Assembly (NCBI GenBank): GCA_025153775.1
Contig: JAOALC010000002.1
Location: 186,001-250,000, forward strand
Origin: SAR92 clade bacterium H231
GTDB lineage: Bacteria; Pseudomonadota; Gammaproteobacteria; Pseudomonadales; Porticoccaceae
Length of the DNA stretch: 64,000 bases
Direction: 5' to 3'
The translations under genes and the position numbers were made by a program. Numbering within the stretch: position 1 is the first letter of the stretch; every line of letters begins with the position of its first letter. The notes beneath the pieces were generated by a model, which saw nothing but the letters and a program-made list of their open reading frames with translations, ran no database searches and was not told the DNA's origin. Positions 51,070-61,586 of this stretch are shown piece after piece.

Positions 51070-52347
51070 TTATTTGGTCAGCTTCTTTTGCAGTGCCATG
51101 GTTTCCTGGGTGGATTTTAATACGGTCAGCTCCGAGTTAGCTTGGCCAGTGCGGCCTATGGCATCAATCTGCCCGTAAAACCAATATTGCACGGCAAAAC
51201 CAGCCATGGCACGCAGGCTTTTTACTTTACCCAAAAACCCTAGCCAGCTTGGAAACAGAGATAGTTCATTTTCATAACGGGGCAATTCTTCCAGGCCTTC
51301 CATCAGCTGTTTGGGCGCATCGGTCATCACACACATGGGGCGACCCAGACCAACCACATCGGCGCTGCCGCTCTCAAGCGCCTGCTCCATCGCTAGTCGC
51401 TGACGGAAGCCGCCGGTGACCATCAGCGGGATACTGACTTTTTTCTGCATGGCCAGAGCAAAATCCACAAAGTAAGCCTCGCGCACCATGGTCGATTCGG
51501 CCACCTCCTGCTTTTCCTCTTCCTCCATTCCCTGCAGACCCAGCAGCTTTGGCTGCTCGTAAGTACCACCGGAGATTTCAATCAGGTCGACACCGGCCTG
51601 CTCAAGCCATTGCACCACTTGCAGGCTGTCCTCAAAGTCAAACCCGCCCTTCTGGAAATCAGCACTATTGAGCTTAACCGACACCGGGAAATCTGGCCCC
51701 ACTGCCTTGCGCACTACAGCTACCGCATCTAACAGAGCACGGGCGCGATTGGCCAATGTGCCGCCATACTGATCGGTGCGCAGATTGCTGCGCGGGCTTA
51801 AAAACTGGCTGAATAGATAGCCATGGGCAGAATGCACCTGAACACCAGTAAAGCCAGCAGCCTTAACCGCTGCTGCACAGACAGCAAAGCGACGTACAAT
51901 CTCGGCAATCTCCTCAGCGGTAAGCGCGACCGGCTCGCCAAACTGGCCACCTGGTAACCCCAGCTTTACAGCCGAGGGCGCCTTGGGTGTTTTGTTGATA
52001 ATTTTTTGCGTTTGACGACCCGCATGACTGATTTGCGCCCAGAAGTGGTTGCCGTTGCGAGTGGCAGCCTTTGCCCAACTCGCTAGAGCCGCCTGCATTT
52101 CTGGACTGGGCTCGGAGTCAACAATTACATTGCCCGGGCGCTCCAGATGATCTCTATCTATCTGAATATTGCCCGACAGCAACATGCCGGCACCCCCATC
52201 ACTCCAGATACCATAGAGGCGCTCCAATTCCGGGGTGGGCACTCCCTGGGCAGTGGCCAGACCCTCGGTCATCGCAGCCTTGGACAGGCGATTAGGCAAA
52301 GTGGCGCCACAGGGCAAGGTTAAAGGTTGAGCAAGTAAGTTTGTCAT
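51070..52347 (-). CDS. NADH:flavin oxidoreductase, old yellow enzyme family
   Basis: 425 residues of the OYE family. The N-terminus is LTLPCGATLPNRLSKAAMTEG; there is WAQISHAGRQTQK, GFTGVQVHSAHGYLFSQFLSP and VVGLGRPMCVM. A C-terminal extension of about 60 residues beyond the barrel carries a hydrophobic segment (AMAGFAVQYWFYG). Family identity is firm, substrate unknown. It is convergent with the persulfide operon. Confidence 0.9.
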   Translation of the reverse strand: MTNLLAQPLTLPCGATLPNRLSKAAMTEGLATAQGVPTPELERLYGIWSDGGAGMLLSGNIQIDRDHLERPGNVIVDSEPSPEMQAALASWAKAATRNGNHFWAQISHAGRQTQKIINKTPKAPSAVKLGLPGGQFGEPVALTAEEIAEIVRRFAVCAAAVKAAGFTGVQVHSAHGYLFSQFLSPRSNLRTDQYGGTLANRARALLDAVAVVRKAVGPDFPVSVKLNSADFQKGGFDFEDSLQVVQWLEQAGVDLIEISGGTYEQPKLLGLQGMEEEEKQEVAESTMVREAYFVDFALAMQKKVSIPLMVTGGFRQRLAMEQALESGSADVVGLGRPMCVMTDAPKQLMEGLEELPRYENELSLFPSWLGFLGKVKSLRAMAGFAVQYWFYGQIDAIGRTGQANSELTVLKSTQETMALQKKLTK

Positions 52348-52528
52348 AGGATAAATTCTTATTATTAGGTTTAGCTAGATCATAAAGGTGACTTGCGGCG
52401 ATGGCTAGTCCAGTTCCACAAACTACTTAGCAGAACTCCTTGGTCTAATTCTGGCCTTTACCAGCTGAGCCTAGAAATAGACACTAAAGTCTGAATCTGG
52501 CGCATCTGCTAGACCCAAAAGGAACAGT

Positions 52529-53335
52529 ATGGAATTTCTACATTATCGCGATCTGGCCAAAACTGAAACTGAGTTCCCTATCAGTGTGGAGTGGGGCCAG
52601 GGCCGCAGTATTTTTGGCGGTCTGACCGCCGCATTGGTATTGGTGCACATAGAATCCAACCATGATTTGACCGGCCGTGATCTTCGCACTGTCAATATCC
52701 ATTTCTGCGGAGCGGTAATAGCGGAGGTACCCTGCGAATTTCGCCATCGAGTGTTATCCCAGGGAAGATCTGTGACCCAAATTGAAGGGCAGCTGCTGCA
52801 GGCGGGTGAGGTCAAAACCGAGATAGTCGCCTGCTTTACCTCCGATCGTGTCTCCGCTATTGGCATCGACTTTCCAGCCAAACAGTTCCCAGTGGCGGTG
52901 CAAGACACCAGTGAGATGGCATTCACATTTAAACAGGGTTCGGCACCTCATTTCGTCGGCTATTTTGATCTTCGCCAGACCAATGACAACCTACCCTTTA
53001 CCGGCTCAGACCACAGCCTGATTACCGGCTGGATGGGTTTCTCCAAGCCCAGCGAAACACTTAATGATGCCAGTATTCTGGCACTGATTGACGCATGGCC
53101 CCCAGCTATACTGCCCATGATGACCAGCAGAGCACCCAGCAGTACCATTACTTGGAATATTGAGTTTATGCATCCCAGAGCAGCCCTTGAAGTCGAGGAT
53201 CTGCTCTATTACGAATGCATAGCCATTCAGGCTGGTCATGGCTATGCCCATACTGAGGGGAAAATTTACCATCCCAACGGGCAGCTCCTGGCATTAAGTC
53301 GCCAAATGGTGGGTGTTTACGATAAAGTAACCTAA
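52529..53335 (+). CDS. Acyl-CoA thioesterase-like hotdog protein (TesB-type)
   Basis: 268 residues, two hotdog units. It opens with VEWGQGRSIFGGLTAALVL and has VNIHFCGAVIAEVPCEFRHRVLSQGRS and QIEGQLLQAGEVKTEIVA in the first, and MHPRAALEVEDLLYYECIAIQ and HTEGKIYHPNGQLLALSRQM in the second. This fits acyl-CoA thioesterases. It stands 33 bases before a CoA-transferase gene reading the same way, so both probably act on acyl-CoA. Confidence 0.85.
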   Translation: MEFLHYRDLAKTETEFPISVEWGQGRSIFGGLTAALVLVHIESNHDLTGRDLRTVNIHFCGAVIAEVPCEFRHRVLSQGRSVTQIEGQLLQAGEVKTEIVACFTSDRVSAIGIDFPAKQFPVAVQDTSEMAFTFKQGSAPHFVGYFDLRQTNDNLPFTGSDHSLITGWMGFSKPSETLNDASILALIDAWPPAILPMMTSRAPSSTITWNIEFMHPRAALEVEDLLYYECIAIQAGHGYAHTEGKIYHPNGQLLALSRQMVGVYDKVT

Positions 53336-53380
53336 TAAAACTGCACAACAATAAATAATAATAACCAGGTGAGGCACAGG

Positions 53381-54598
53381 ATGACCAAACCAATACCCAG
53401 CGCTCGCCAGCCTCTGGCGGGGCTAGAAGTAGTAGAACTCTCCAATATGATTACCTGCTCATTGGCGGCTCAGACCATGGCTGCCCAGGGAGCCAATGTC
53501 ATCAAAGTTGAACCCCCTGTGGGTGGCGATCAGATGCGTCCCCTGGGAACTCAGAAGAGTGGTGTCTCCGGATTTTTCCATAACTGTAATCGCGGCAAGC
53601 AGTCCCTGGCCATAGATCTTAAATCTGACGCCGGTGTTGAAGCGGTGAAAAAACTTGCCGCCAACGCCGATATCTTGTTACACAACTACCGCCCGGGTGT
53701 AATGGACCGTATAGGTCTCAGCTCTGCGGTGCTGCGCAAGATTAATCCCCAGCTAATCTATGTGGCGGTCAGCGGTTTTGGTACCCAGGGCCCCATGGCC
53801 GACTTCCCCGCCTTTGACCATGTTATTCAGGGTATGGCCGGCTTTACCGACCTACAGGCGCCAGATGACAACAGGTTTGACTTTATCCGCACCTTTATCT
53901 GCGACAAAGTAACAGCTTATACCGTTGCTCAGGCAGCCACTGCGGCACTGCTTGCAAGGGCAACCACTGGTGAGGGCCAGCATATTGATATTTCCATGCT
54001 ACATGCCTGTATCGCCTTTATGTGGCCAGACGGCATGATGCACAGAACCTTAAAAGACGATGACAGATTTACTATGTCGCCGGGCTCGGAATACTTCCAG
54101 ACGATTAATTACAGCGATGGCGCTGTTGCGGTCGCGCCCCTGAGGGATAACCATTGGGAAGCATTGCTGCCCATGCTCGGCTATCCAGAGTTATTGGGCA
54201 CAGCGCCCTATAATTCTGTCCCCGCGCGGATGACCAATATGCGCGAGGTCACCCAGGTGCTTAAAAATCCACGCCTAGATATAGGTGTAGAGGCGGCAAT
54301 GAAAGTTCTGGTCGCCGCAGATGTGCCCTGCGCACCCTGTGTACAGCGGGATCATCTGGAATCCAGCGAACAGATAGCAGCCATTGGCGCTCTTGAAACC
54401 TATGTCACCCGAGCAATGGGGAAATTAACTGTGCCTACGCCGCCGGTGCAATTCGAAGGCGCGCCAGCATCCCAGGCTGAACCCAGTCCATTGCTGGGCC
54501 AACACAGCCGCAGTATTCTGGCGGAACTGGGCTGGAACAACGATGCTATTGACGAAATGATCAGTTCAGGCGCAGTCGCGGAAACGCCCCTACCCTGA
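53381..54598 (+). CDS. CaiB/BaiF-type (class III) CoA-transferase
   Basis: About 405 residues. Family text: LAGLEVVELSNMITCSLAAQTMAAQGANVIKVEPP split by family blocks, NRGKQSLAIDL, AD-rich VLLHNYRPGVMDRIGL and GFGTQGPMADFPAFDHVIQ with its catalytic Asp nearby. These enzymes move CoA between acids. The ATG at 53381 follows GAGG by six bases; the GTG four codons upstream is less likely. It is fused in an operon with the thioesterase, and its stop overlaps the peroxidase start by one base. Confidence 0.9.
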   Translation: MTKPIPSARQPLAGLEVVELSNMITCSLAAQTMAAQGANVIKVEPPVGGDQMRPLGTQKSGVSGFFHNCNRGKQSLAIDLKSDAGVEAVKKLAANADILLHNYRPGVMDRIGLSSAVLRKINPQLIYVAVSGFGTQGPMADFPAFDHVIQGMAGFTDLQAPDDNRFDFIRTFICDKVTAYTVAQAATAALLARATTGEGQHIDISMLHACIAFMWPDGMMHRTLKDDDRFTMSPGSEYFQTINYSDGAVAVAPLRDNHWEALLPMLGYPELLGTAPYNSVPARMTNMREVTQVLKNPRLDIGVEAAMKVLVAADVPCAPCVQRDHLESSEQIAAIGALETYVTRAMGKLTVPTPPVQFEGAPASQAEPSPLLGQHSRSILAELGWNNDAIDEMISSGAVAETPLP

Positions 54599-55761
54599 TG
54601 ATGGCCGGAGCTAATAGAGCGAATGCCCTTAGAACCAGGTTCCTATTTTGGCTGGTGCTATTGTTGTCGCCTTACTCCTCAGCCAGCGGCTTTGATCTAA
54701 ATGATCAATGCCCCCCAAGCTTTGCCCTTAGCAGCGACAACCAATGTCAGTTACGCAATCTCTACCAACTTTATGACTCCCTGCAGGGTCAGGGACTTGG
54801 GGGTCTAAAAACCGCCCTGCCCCATCACCGCGATGGCTTTAGCCCGCAACAGATTGATCTGGGCAGACTATTGTTTTTTGACCCCGTACTGTCGGGCAAT
54901 AAAGACCTGTCCTGTGCCAACTGCCATAACCCGGCCAAGGGCTTTAGCGATGGTATGGCACGCAGCGTGGGCGCCAGTGGTCAGCTGCATCCACGCTCAG
55001 CCCCCACCCTCTGGAACAGCGCTTTTCTTAAGTCATTGCTGTGGGATGCACGGGCAGATAGCCTTGAGCAGCAGGCTTTGGGCCCATTGTTTTCCGAATT
55101 GGAAATGGCCAACACCCCTGAACAGTTAATGGCCAATCTAAACCAGGTGGACGCCTACCCAGAGCTTTTTACCCAGGCCTTCCCCAACTCTGAAGATGCT
55201 ATGGTGATCGCTAATATCACCACTGCACTAACCGCCTTTCAAAGTTCGTTGATCAGCCTCAACAGCCCCTATGACCGCTATGCCCATGGTGACAGCAAGG
55301 CGCTTAACCCAGAACAGCTCGAGGGGCTGAATGTATTCCGCTCATTTGTAGCTCGCTGCTCCCAGTGCCATACCCCGCCGCTGTTTACTAATCAGCAGGT
55401 CGCAGTTATTGGCACCCCAGAACCAGAGGGAATGCCCAGAGATATTGGTGCTCAGGCCACCTTTGGTGCCGAGCGGTTAAGGGGTGGTTTCAAGGTGCCA
55501 ACCCTGCGCAATATTGCACTCACTGCGCCCTATATGCACAGCGGAAGATTTGCTACATTGCGTGAGGCCACAGAGTTTTATACCAAGGGTCGCGGCCATG
55601 CCGTACCTGAGGGCGAGGAGCTATTGCTGCACTGGCATATATCCGAACCCAATTTGACCCCCAGTGAGCTGGATCGGTTAGTAGATTTTATGGGCGCATT
55701 GAGCGATGAAAGCTTTATGCCTGAAATCCCCCAGCAAGTACCTTCGGGATTGCTGCATTAA
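54598..55761 (+). CDS. Di-haem cytochrome c peroxidase
   Basis: 387 residues with a signal peptide (LFWLVLLLSPYSSASG). Two haem sites C106-A-N-C-H110 and C254-S-Q-C-H258 match the MauG/CcpA layout, along with LGRLLFFDPVLSGNKDLSC, RSAPTLWNSAFLKSLLWD, and a late YMHSGRFATLREATEFY holding Met/His ligands. It reduces H2O2 in the periplasm with cytochrome electrons. The next gene encodes a cytochrome c domain, which may be its partner. Confidence 0.93.
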   Translation: MMAGANRANALRTRFLFWLVLLLSPYSSASGFDLNDQCPPSFALSSDNQCQLRNLYQLYDSLQGQGLGGLKTALPHHRDGFSPQQIDLGRLLFFDPVLSGNKDLSCANCHNPAKGFSDGMARSVGASGQLHPRSAPTLWNSAFLKSLLWDARADSLEQQALGPLFSELEMANTPEQLMANLNQVDAYPELFTQAFPNSEDAMVIANITTALTAFQSSLISLNSPYDRYAHGDSKALNPEQLEGLNVFRSFVARCSQCHTPPLFTNQQVAVIGTPEPEGMPRDIGAQATFGAERLRGGFKVPTLRNIALTAPYMHSGRFATLREATEFYTKGRGHAVPEGEELLLHWHISEPNLTPSELDRLVDFMGALSDESFMPEIPQQVPSGLLH

Positions 55762-55809
55762 AGATTGATGTAATAAAAATGATCTCACCAGTAGATCAGG
55801 AGAATAATA

Positions 55810-57318
55810 ATGAATAATAAAATCAAAATCGTACTTGTGATTATTATCTTTGCCGGCGGCTGGATTCTCGGCAGTAATAACAATACTGCTCCGGTTATCA
55901 CCAGCTCTATGGGTGGTGCCAGTTACTCCGGAGGCTACCAGCCTGAAGCGCAAGCTGCTGTGCAGGCTGAGGGTGCGGTCGCCCTGCGCACCGAGCAGGG
56001 CCAGATTCATCTGGTTAAGGATGGCGATTCTATTCAGGCTGCGGTGGAAGCGGCTCAGCCTGGCGACACCATTCAAGTTATGCCCGGCATCTATTCAGAG
56101 ACTGTGTATATAGATAAAGACGATATTCACCTGCTGGGTGTAATCCAGGAAGGCAAGCGCGCCACAATGGATGGCCTGGGCAAACTCAACGATGCCATTC
56201 TCTACTCTGGCAACAATGTGGTGATCGAGAATTTCCGCATTACCAAATACAAAGGCAATGGCATTATGGGCCAGGCCGGCAATAATTTTGAGATTCGCAA
56301 CAATGTGATTGTAGATACCGGCATCTACGGCATATTCCCCCAGCTGGGTACCAACGGTCTGGTGGAACACAATGTGGTTTCAGGTATTGAAGATGCGGCC
56401 ATCTATATAGGCATGAGTGACAATATTCATGTGGCCTACAATGAGGTATTCGACAGCGTGGCTGGCATCGAAATTGAAAACAGCCGCCATGCCATTGTCG
56501 AACACAACAATGCCCACAATAATACAGGCGGCATTCTGGCCTTTGTCACCCCCGGCCTGCCGATTAAAACCACTGAAGATGTGATTATTCGCAATAACTT
56601 TGTGCTGAACAACAACACCCCTAACTTTGGTGCGCCTGGTTCTATTGTCTCTGGCATCCCAGCTGGCACCGGGATTCTGGTGATGGCCGCCGACGATGTC
56701 ATTATTGAGGGCAATATTATTTCCGGCAACAAAACCGCCGGCATTATCGTCAATGACCACAGCTTTGCCACAACCATTACCATGGATGTGGAATCGGACC
56801 CCAACTCCGATCGCACCATGATTCTGGACAATGTCATGCTCAACAATGGCTACGACACCATCGCCGAAGTTAAAGCCGTAGCTCTGACCGAACTGCACAC
56901 TGGTCTGGTGGATATAGTCCATGTGGGCTCCAGCGAGGGCAGCTGCATAGTCAACCGCCACCGCTACAGAGCCGTGGGTATTGGCAACTATGGGGACTGC
57001 GACTTCACTAACACCGACAGCATAGATAACTACCTGGTGGCCGGCGGCGCCGATCGCCGCGTGATTCACCCGTCGGAACGCGGTGAGATTGCCTATCTGG
57101 GTGTTTGCACTGGCTGCCACAGCTATACAGGCCGACTGATTGGGCCCTCTGTACAGGTTATTCAAGCCATGTATGCGGGCAACCCTGAGGCACTGGTGGA
57201 ATATATCAATGCGCCAGTAAAAAAGCGCGATAACTTCCCACCTATGCCGGCACAGAACTATCTGGATGCTGAAACTCAGATGGCTGTAGCCACCTATATG
57301 CTGGCCCTCGAAAAATAG
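55810..57318 (+). CDS. Exported parallel beta-helix protein fused to a cytochrome c domain
   Basis: 502 residues. An N-terminal membrane anchor or signal (VLVIIIFAGGWILG) is followed by a right-handed beta-helix region (about 65-370) with many N-N and G-I repeats, such as VIENFRITKYKGNGI, NNFEIRNNVIVD and DDVIIEGNIISGN, as in NosD/polysaccharide-lyase-like proteins. The C-terminus is a class I cytochrome c: VCTGCHSYTGRLIGP (CxxCH 433-437) and a distal Met ligand in FPPMP (M479). This arrangement is unusual. It lies 48 bases after the di-haem peroxidase and may pass electrons to it. Confidence 0.85.
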   Translation: MNNKIKIVLVIIIFAGGWILGSNNNTAPVITSSMGGASYSGGYQPEAQAAVQAEGAVALRTEQGQIHLVKDGDSIQAAVEAAQPGDTIQVMPGIYSETVYIDKDDIHLLGVIQEGKRATMDGLGKLNDAILYSGNNVVIENFRITKYKGNGIMGQAGNNFEIRNNVIVDTGIYGIFPQLGTNGLVEHNVVSGIEDAAIYIGMSDNIHVAYNEVFDSVAGIEIENSRHAIVEHNNAHNNTGGILAFVTPGLPIKTTEDVIIRNNFVLNNNTPNFGAPGSIVSGIPAGTGILVMAADDVIIEGNIISGNKTAGIIVNDHSFATTITMDVESDPNSDRTMILDNVMLNNGYDTIAEVKAVALTELHTGLVDIVHVGSSEGSCIVNRHRYRAVGIGNYGDCDFTNTDSIDNYLVAGGADRRVIHPSERGEIAYLGVCTGCHSYTGRLIGPSVQVIQAMYAGNPEALVEYINAPVKKRDNFPPMPAQNYLDAETQMAVATYMLALEK

Positions 57319-57380
57319 CAGCCATAAACCTGTTATGGCTTGCTGAGGTCAGAGTCCGAATCTTATAACCAATAGCCTGA

Positions 57381-58277
57381 CTAGGCCATTGGGGTATTTG
57401 CCTCTATTAACAGCTCAACAAACTTCTGTGCTGGCGAGGACAGTGCCTGACGGCGGCGGGTGAAGATACCCACCTGGCGCTCTATGCCACCATGGGATAT
57501 AGGTACACAGATAGCCCCAAGCGCCTCCATCTGTTGCTGGCAGAGAGCTGGAACCACCGCCACTCCAGCACCTGCGGCGACCATTGCGCCCACCGTGGTC
57601 AGCTGAAAAGCTTCAAAGATATGTGGCGGTTTGCGGCCGGCCTCGTCAATAGCATTATCAGTCCAGCGCCTGGTGCTGGAGCCGCGATTTAAAGATACCA
57701 ATGTATAACTTAGCAAGTCAGCAAAGGCGACCTCAGCATCTGTTGCAAAATGGTGCTGCGGGGGCAGAATGGCGATAAATCGATCATTAAATAGAGGCTG
57801 GAAATCAAGTCCATCCATACTGTCCGGCTCAAAGGTAATACCCAGTTCTACCCGCCCGGACTGCACCGCACTGATCACTTCCTCCATCACAATATCCTGT
57901 ACATTGATATTGATATTGGGAAAGCGCTGAACAAGCGCCACCAATGTGCGGGGCAAGCAATTGCTGGCAAAGGACGGCATGGCGGCGATACTCAGCTTGC
58001 CCCTCTGCAGCGCAAATAGCCCGCGCAGATCCTCAAAGCCCTCATTCCAGTCCATTAGTAAACGGCGAGCCACGGGCAGAAACTCTGCACCCTCTGGCGT
58101 TAACACCACTGAGCGCGTCGAACGGGCAAAGAGCTGGCCCCCCAGCGACTCTTCCATCTTGCGAATAGAGGCACTGAGTGCGGGCTGGGAGAGATGCAGA
58201 TGCTCACAGGCTTCGGCAAAACTGCCCGCCTCAGCGATGGCGACAAAACCGCGCAACTGTTTAACACTAATATTCAT
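57381..58277 (-). CDS. LysR-family transcriptional regulator
   Basis: 298 residues. The N-terminal helix-turn-helix (FVAIAEAGSFAEACEHLHLSQ, split by QPALSASIRKMEESLGG) is typical, followed by a two-lobed effector-binding domain (for example VELGITFEPDSMDGL). It is divergent from the acetoacetyl-CoA synthetase gene across 109 bases containing an inverted repeat, so it may control that gene. Confidence 0.92.
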   Translation of the reverse strand: MNISVKQLRGFVAIAEAGSFAEACEHLHLSQPALSASIRKMEESLGGQLFARSTRSVVLTPEGAEFLPVARRLLMDWNEGFEDLRGLFALQRGKLSIAAMPSFASNCLPRTLVALVQRFPNININVQDIVMEEVISAVQSGRVELGITFEPDSMDGLDFQPLFNDRFIAILPPQHHFATDAEVAFADLLSYTLVSLNRGSSTRRWTDNAIDEAGRKPPHIFEAFQLTTVGAMVAAGAGVAVVPALCQQQMEALGAICVPISHGGIERQVGIFTRRRQALSSPAQKFVELLIEANTPMA

Positions 58278-58344
58278 CAGTAAAATTATTATTCCATTTT
58301 ATCAATTAATTAATCATTTAATACTATTTGAGTTAATTATAGAG

Positions 58345-58358
58345 CTAGGGCAACCTAG
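58345..58358. promoter_or_regulatory. Inverted repeat between lysR and acetoacetyl-CoA synthetase genes
   Basis: CTAGG (58345-58349) and CCTAG (58354-58358) surround GCAA, 28 bases before the ligase ATG. The divergent position fits a LysR operator. The exact T-N11-A form is not clear. Confidence 0.35.
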
Positions 58359-58386
58359 GTCAATTACCCATTAATGAGTCTCAACC

Positions 58387-60327
<1,941 letters not shown>

Positions 60328-60413
60328 ATAGAGGTAGACAATACTGATTGCCTAATCCATCAATATCCCCTACTGTCGCTGCTGCTTAAAAAACCAAACT
60401 AGGGGAGCTTACA

Positions 60414-60779
60414 ATGACCAGACAGATTCTCGATAACAACCATATTCACCCGGCTGTGCAGGCAACGGTTAACAACAACCATGCAGATATAGTGGCAGAG
60501 GTGCAAGCTGCTATCGCCAATAATCAGATTGTAGTTGTGGGTATGGCCCAGAATCCCGCGCCCAAAAGAGCGCGCAAACAGCTGGACGAGCTGGGACTTG
60601 ATTACTGCTATCTGGAGTACGGTAACTATTTCAAACTCTGGCGCAGACGCAATGCACTGAAGATGTGGAGTGGCTGGCCCTCGTTTCCGATGATTTTTGT
60701 CAAAGGAGTACTGATCGGCGGTTCCAGTGATATGCGCGCACTGATCGAAGCTGGCGAATTTATCCAGCTTTTAGATTAG
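60414..60779 (+). CDS. Glutaredoxin-like protein lacking the active-site cysteines
   Basis: 121 residues. Residues 35-115 fit the glutaredoxin fold: VVVGMAQNPAPKRARKQL then LDYCYLEYGNYF, WPSFPMIFVKGVLIGG (cis-Pro loop at P92) and DMRALIEAGEF. At the active-site position NPAP (47-50) replaces the C-P-x-C motif, so it should not act as a dithiol redoxin. The only Cys is C65, in the next strand. The first 30 residues are Asn/His-rich. The family resembles monothiol-type Grx. The gene stands alone, 86 bases after the ligase. Confidence 0.8.
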   Translation: MTRQILDNNHIHPAVQATVNNNHADIVAEVQAAIANNQIVVVGMAQNPAPKRARKQLDELGLDYCYLEYGNYFKLWRRRNALKMWSGWPSFPMIFVKGVLIGGSSDMRALIEAGEFIQLLD

Positions 60780-60833
60780 TAGCTCCTAGAATAGTGGCTA
60801 CTGAATTAAAAGCTCCTACACCAAAAGCTCCAG

Positions 60834-61586
60834 TCAATCATACTGACCAAGCTTATTAATTCTAATAACCGCCTGCACCTCATGCACATAGACTTCGCGC
60901 AATTCGGAGTAGTGCAGTAGATTTTCGGCCAGCAGATGGCCGGTTACCTGCTGCTGGGACTCTCTGAGTTGCGCGCGACTAGCTCGAAGGTCGGAATAGG
61001 CTCGGTGGGAATTAATATTGCGCATATAGGCATTCACCGCATTTGCCACAGAAGCAAACTTTGCTACCTCATGATTACTACCAGCGTTGCGGCGCAGCGG
61101 CACCAGGCCACAGCCTTTTTTGTAGCACCACTGGCCAAACAGATTATTGCCCTGCACCGCAAAGCGCGAAGTGCCCCAGGCAGATTCTATCGCGGCCTGG
61201 GACAGAGCCAGTGAAGCTGGTATCTTATCCACTCGCAGCAATAGATTTTCCAGCAGCTGAGTATTTTCGGCGTCGGGCTTGAGGCCGTATTCACTGGCAA
61301 ACCGGCTGAGCTTTTTGCGCTCTGCGGCAGATAACTCAGCTTTGCCCGCCAGTAGCTCAAGCTCCGCTCGCTGCTCCAATGTCTGCCTGTTGCTCTCAGT
61401 GACCAGCGGCAACATATAGTCAAAAAACGCAGTTTTTTTCTGCCGTACATCCTGATACTGACTGAAGTCAGGCAGGGGAGCAGAGCCGCTCTGGGGAATA
61501 ATTACAGCCCCCAGAGCACCGACTAATATTAGGCTGCGCAGCCACCAGGACTGTATTGCGCGCCGCCAAAATCTAGGCTGAGTCAT
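60834..61586 (-). CDS. Glucosaminidase-domain (Bax-like) protein
   Basis: 250 residues with an N-terminal membrane segment (SLILVGALGAVIIP). The domain shows IPASLALSQAAIESAWGTSRFA, with a catalytic Glu, then GNNLFGQWCYKKGCGLVP and SVANAVNAYMRNINSH. These are the marks of Bax/FlgJ-like N-acetylglucosaminidases that cut peptidoglycan. It overlaps the S41 protease stop by 4 bases, so both are made from one transcript. Confidence 0.9.
   Translation of the reverse strand: MTQPRFWRRAIQSWWLRSLILVGALGAVIIPQSGSAPLPDFSQYQDVRQKKTAFFDYMLPLVTESNRQTLEQRAELELLAGKAELSAAERKKLSRFASEYGLKPDAENTQLLENLLLRVDKIPASLALSQAAIESAWGTSRFAVQGNNLFGQWCYKKGCGLVPLRRNAGSNHEVAKFASVANAVNAYMRNINSHRAYSDLRASRAQLRESQQQVTGHLLAENLLHYSELREVYVHEVQAVIRINKLGQYD

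Noticed and set aside
56380-57165. Open frame of 261 codons on the minus strand opposite the beta-helix gene
   Set aside because: The beta-helix gene is rich in Asn and Gly codons, whose complement avoids stops. There is no ribosome site or domain.
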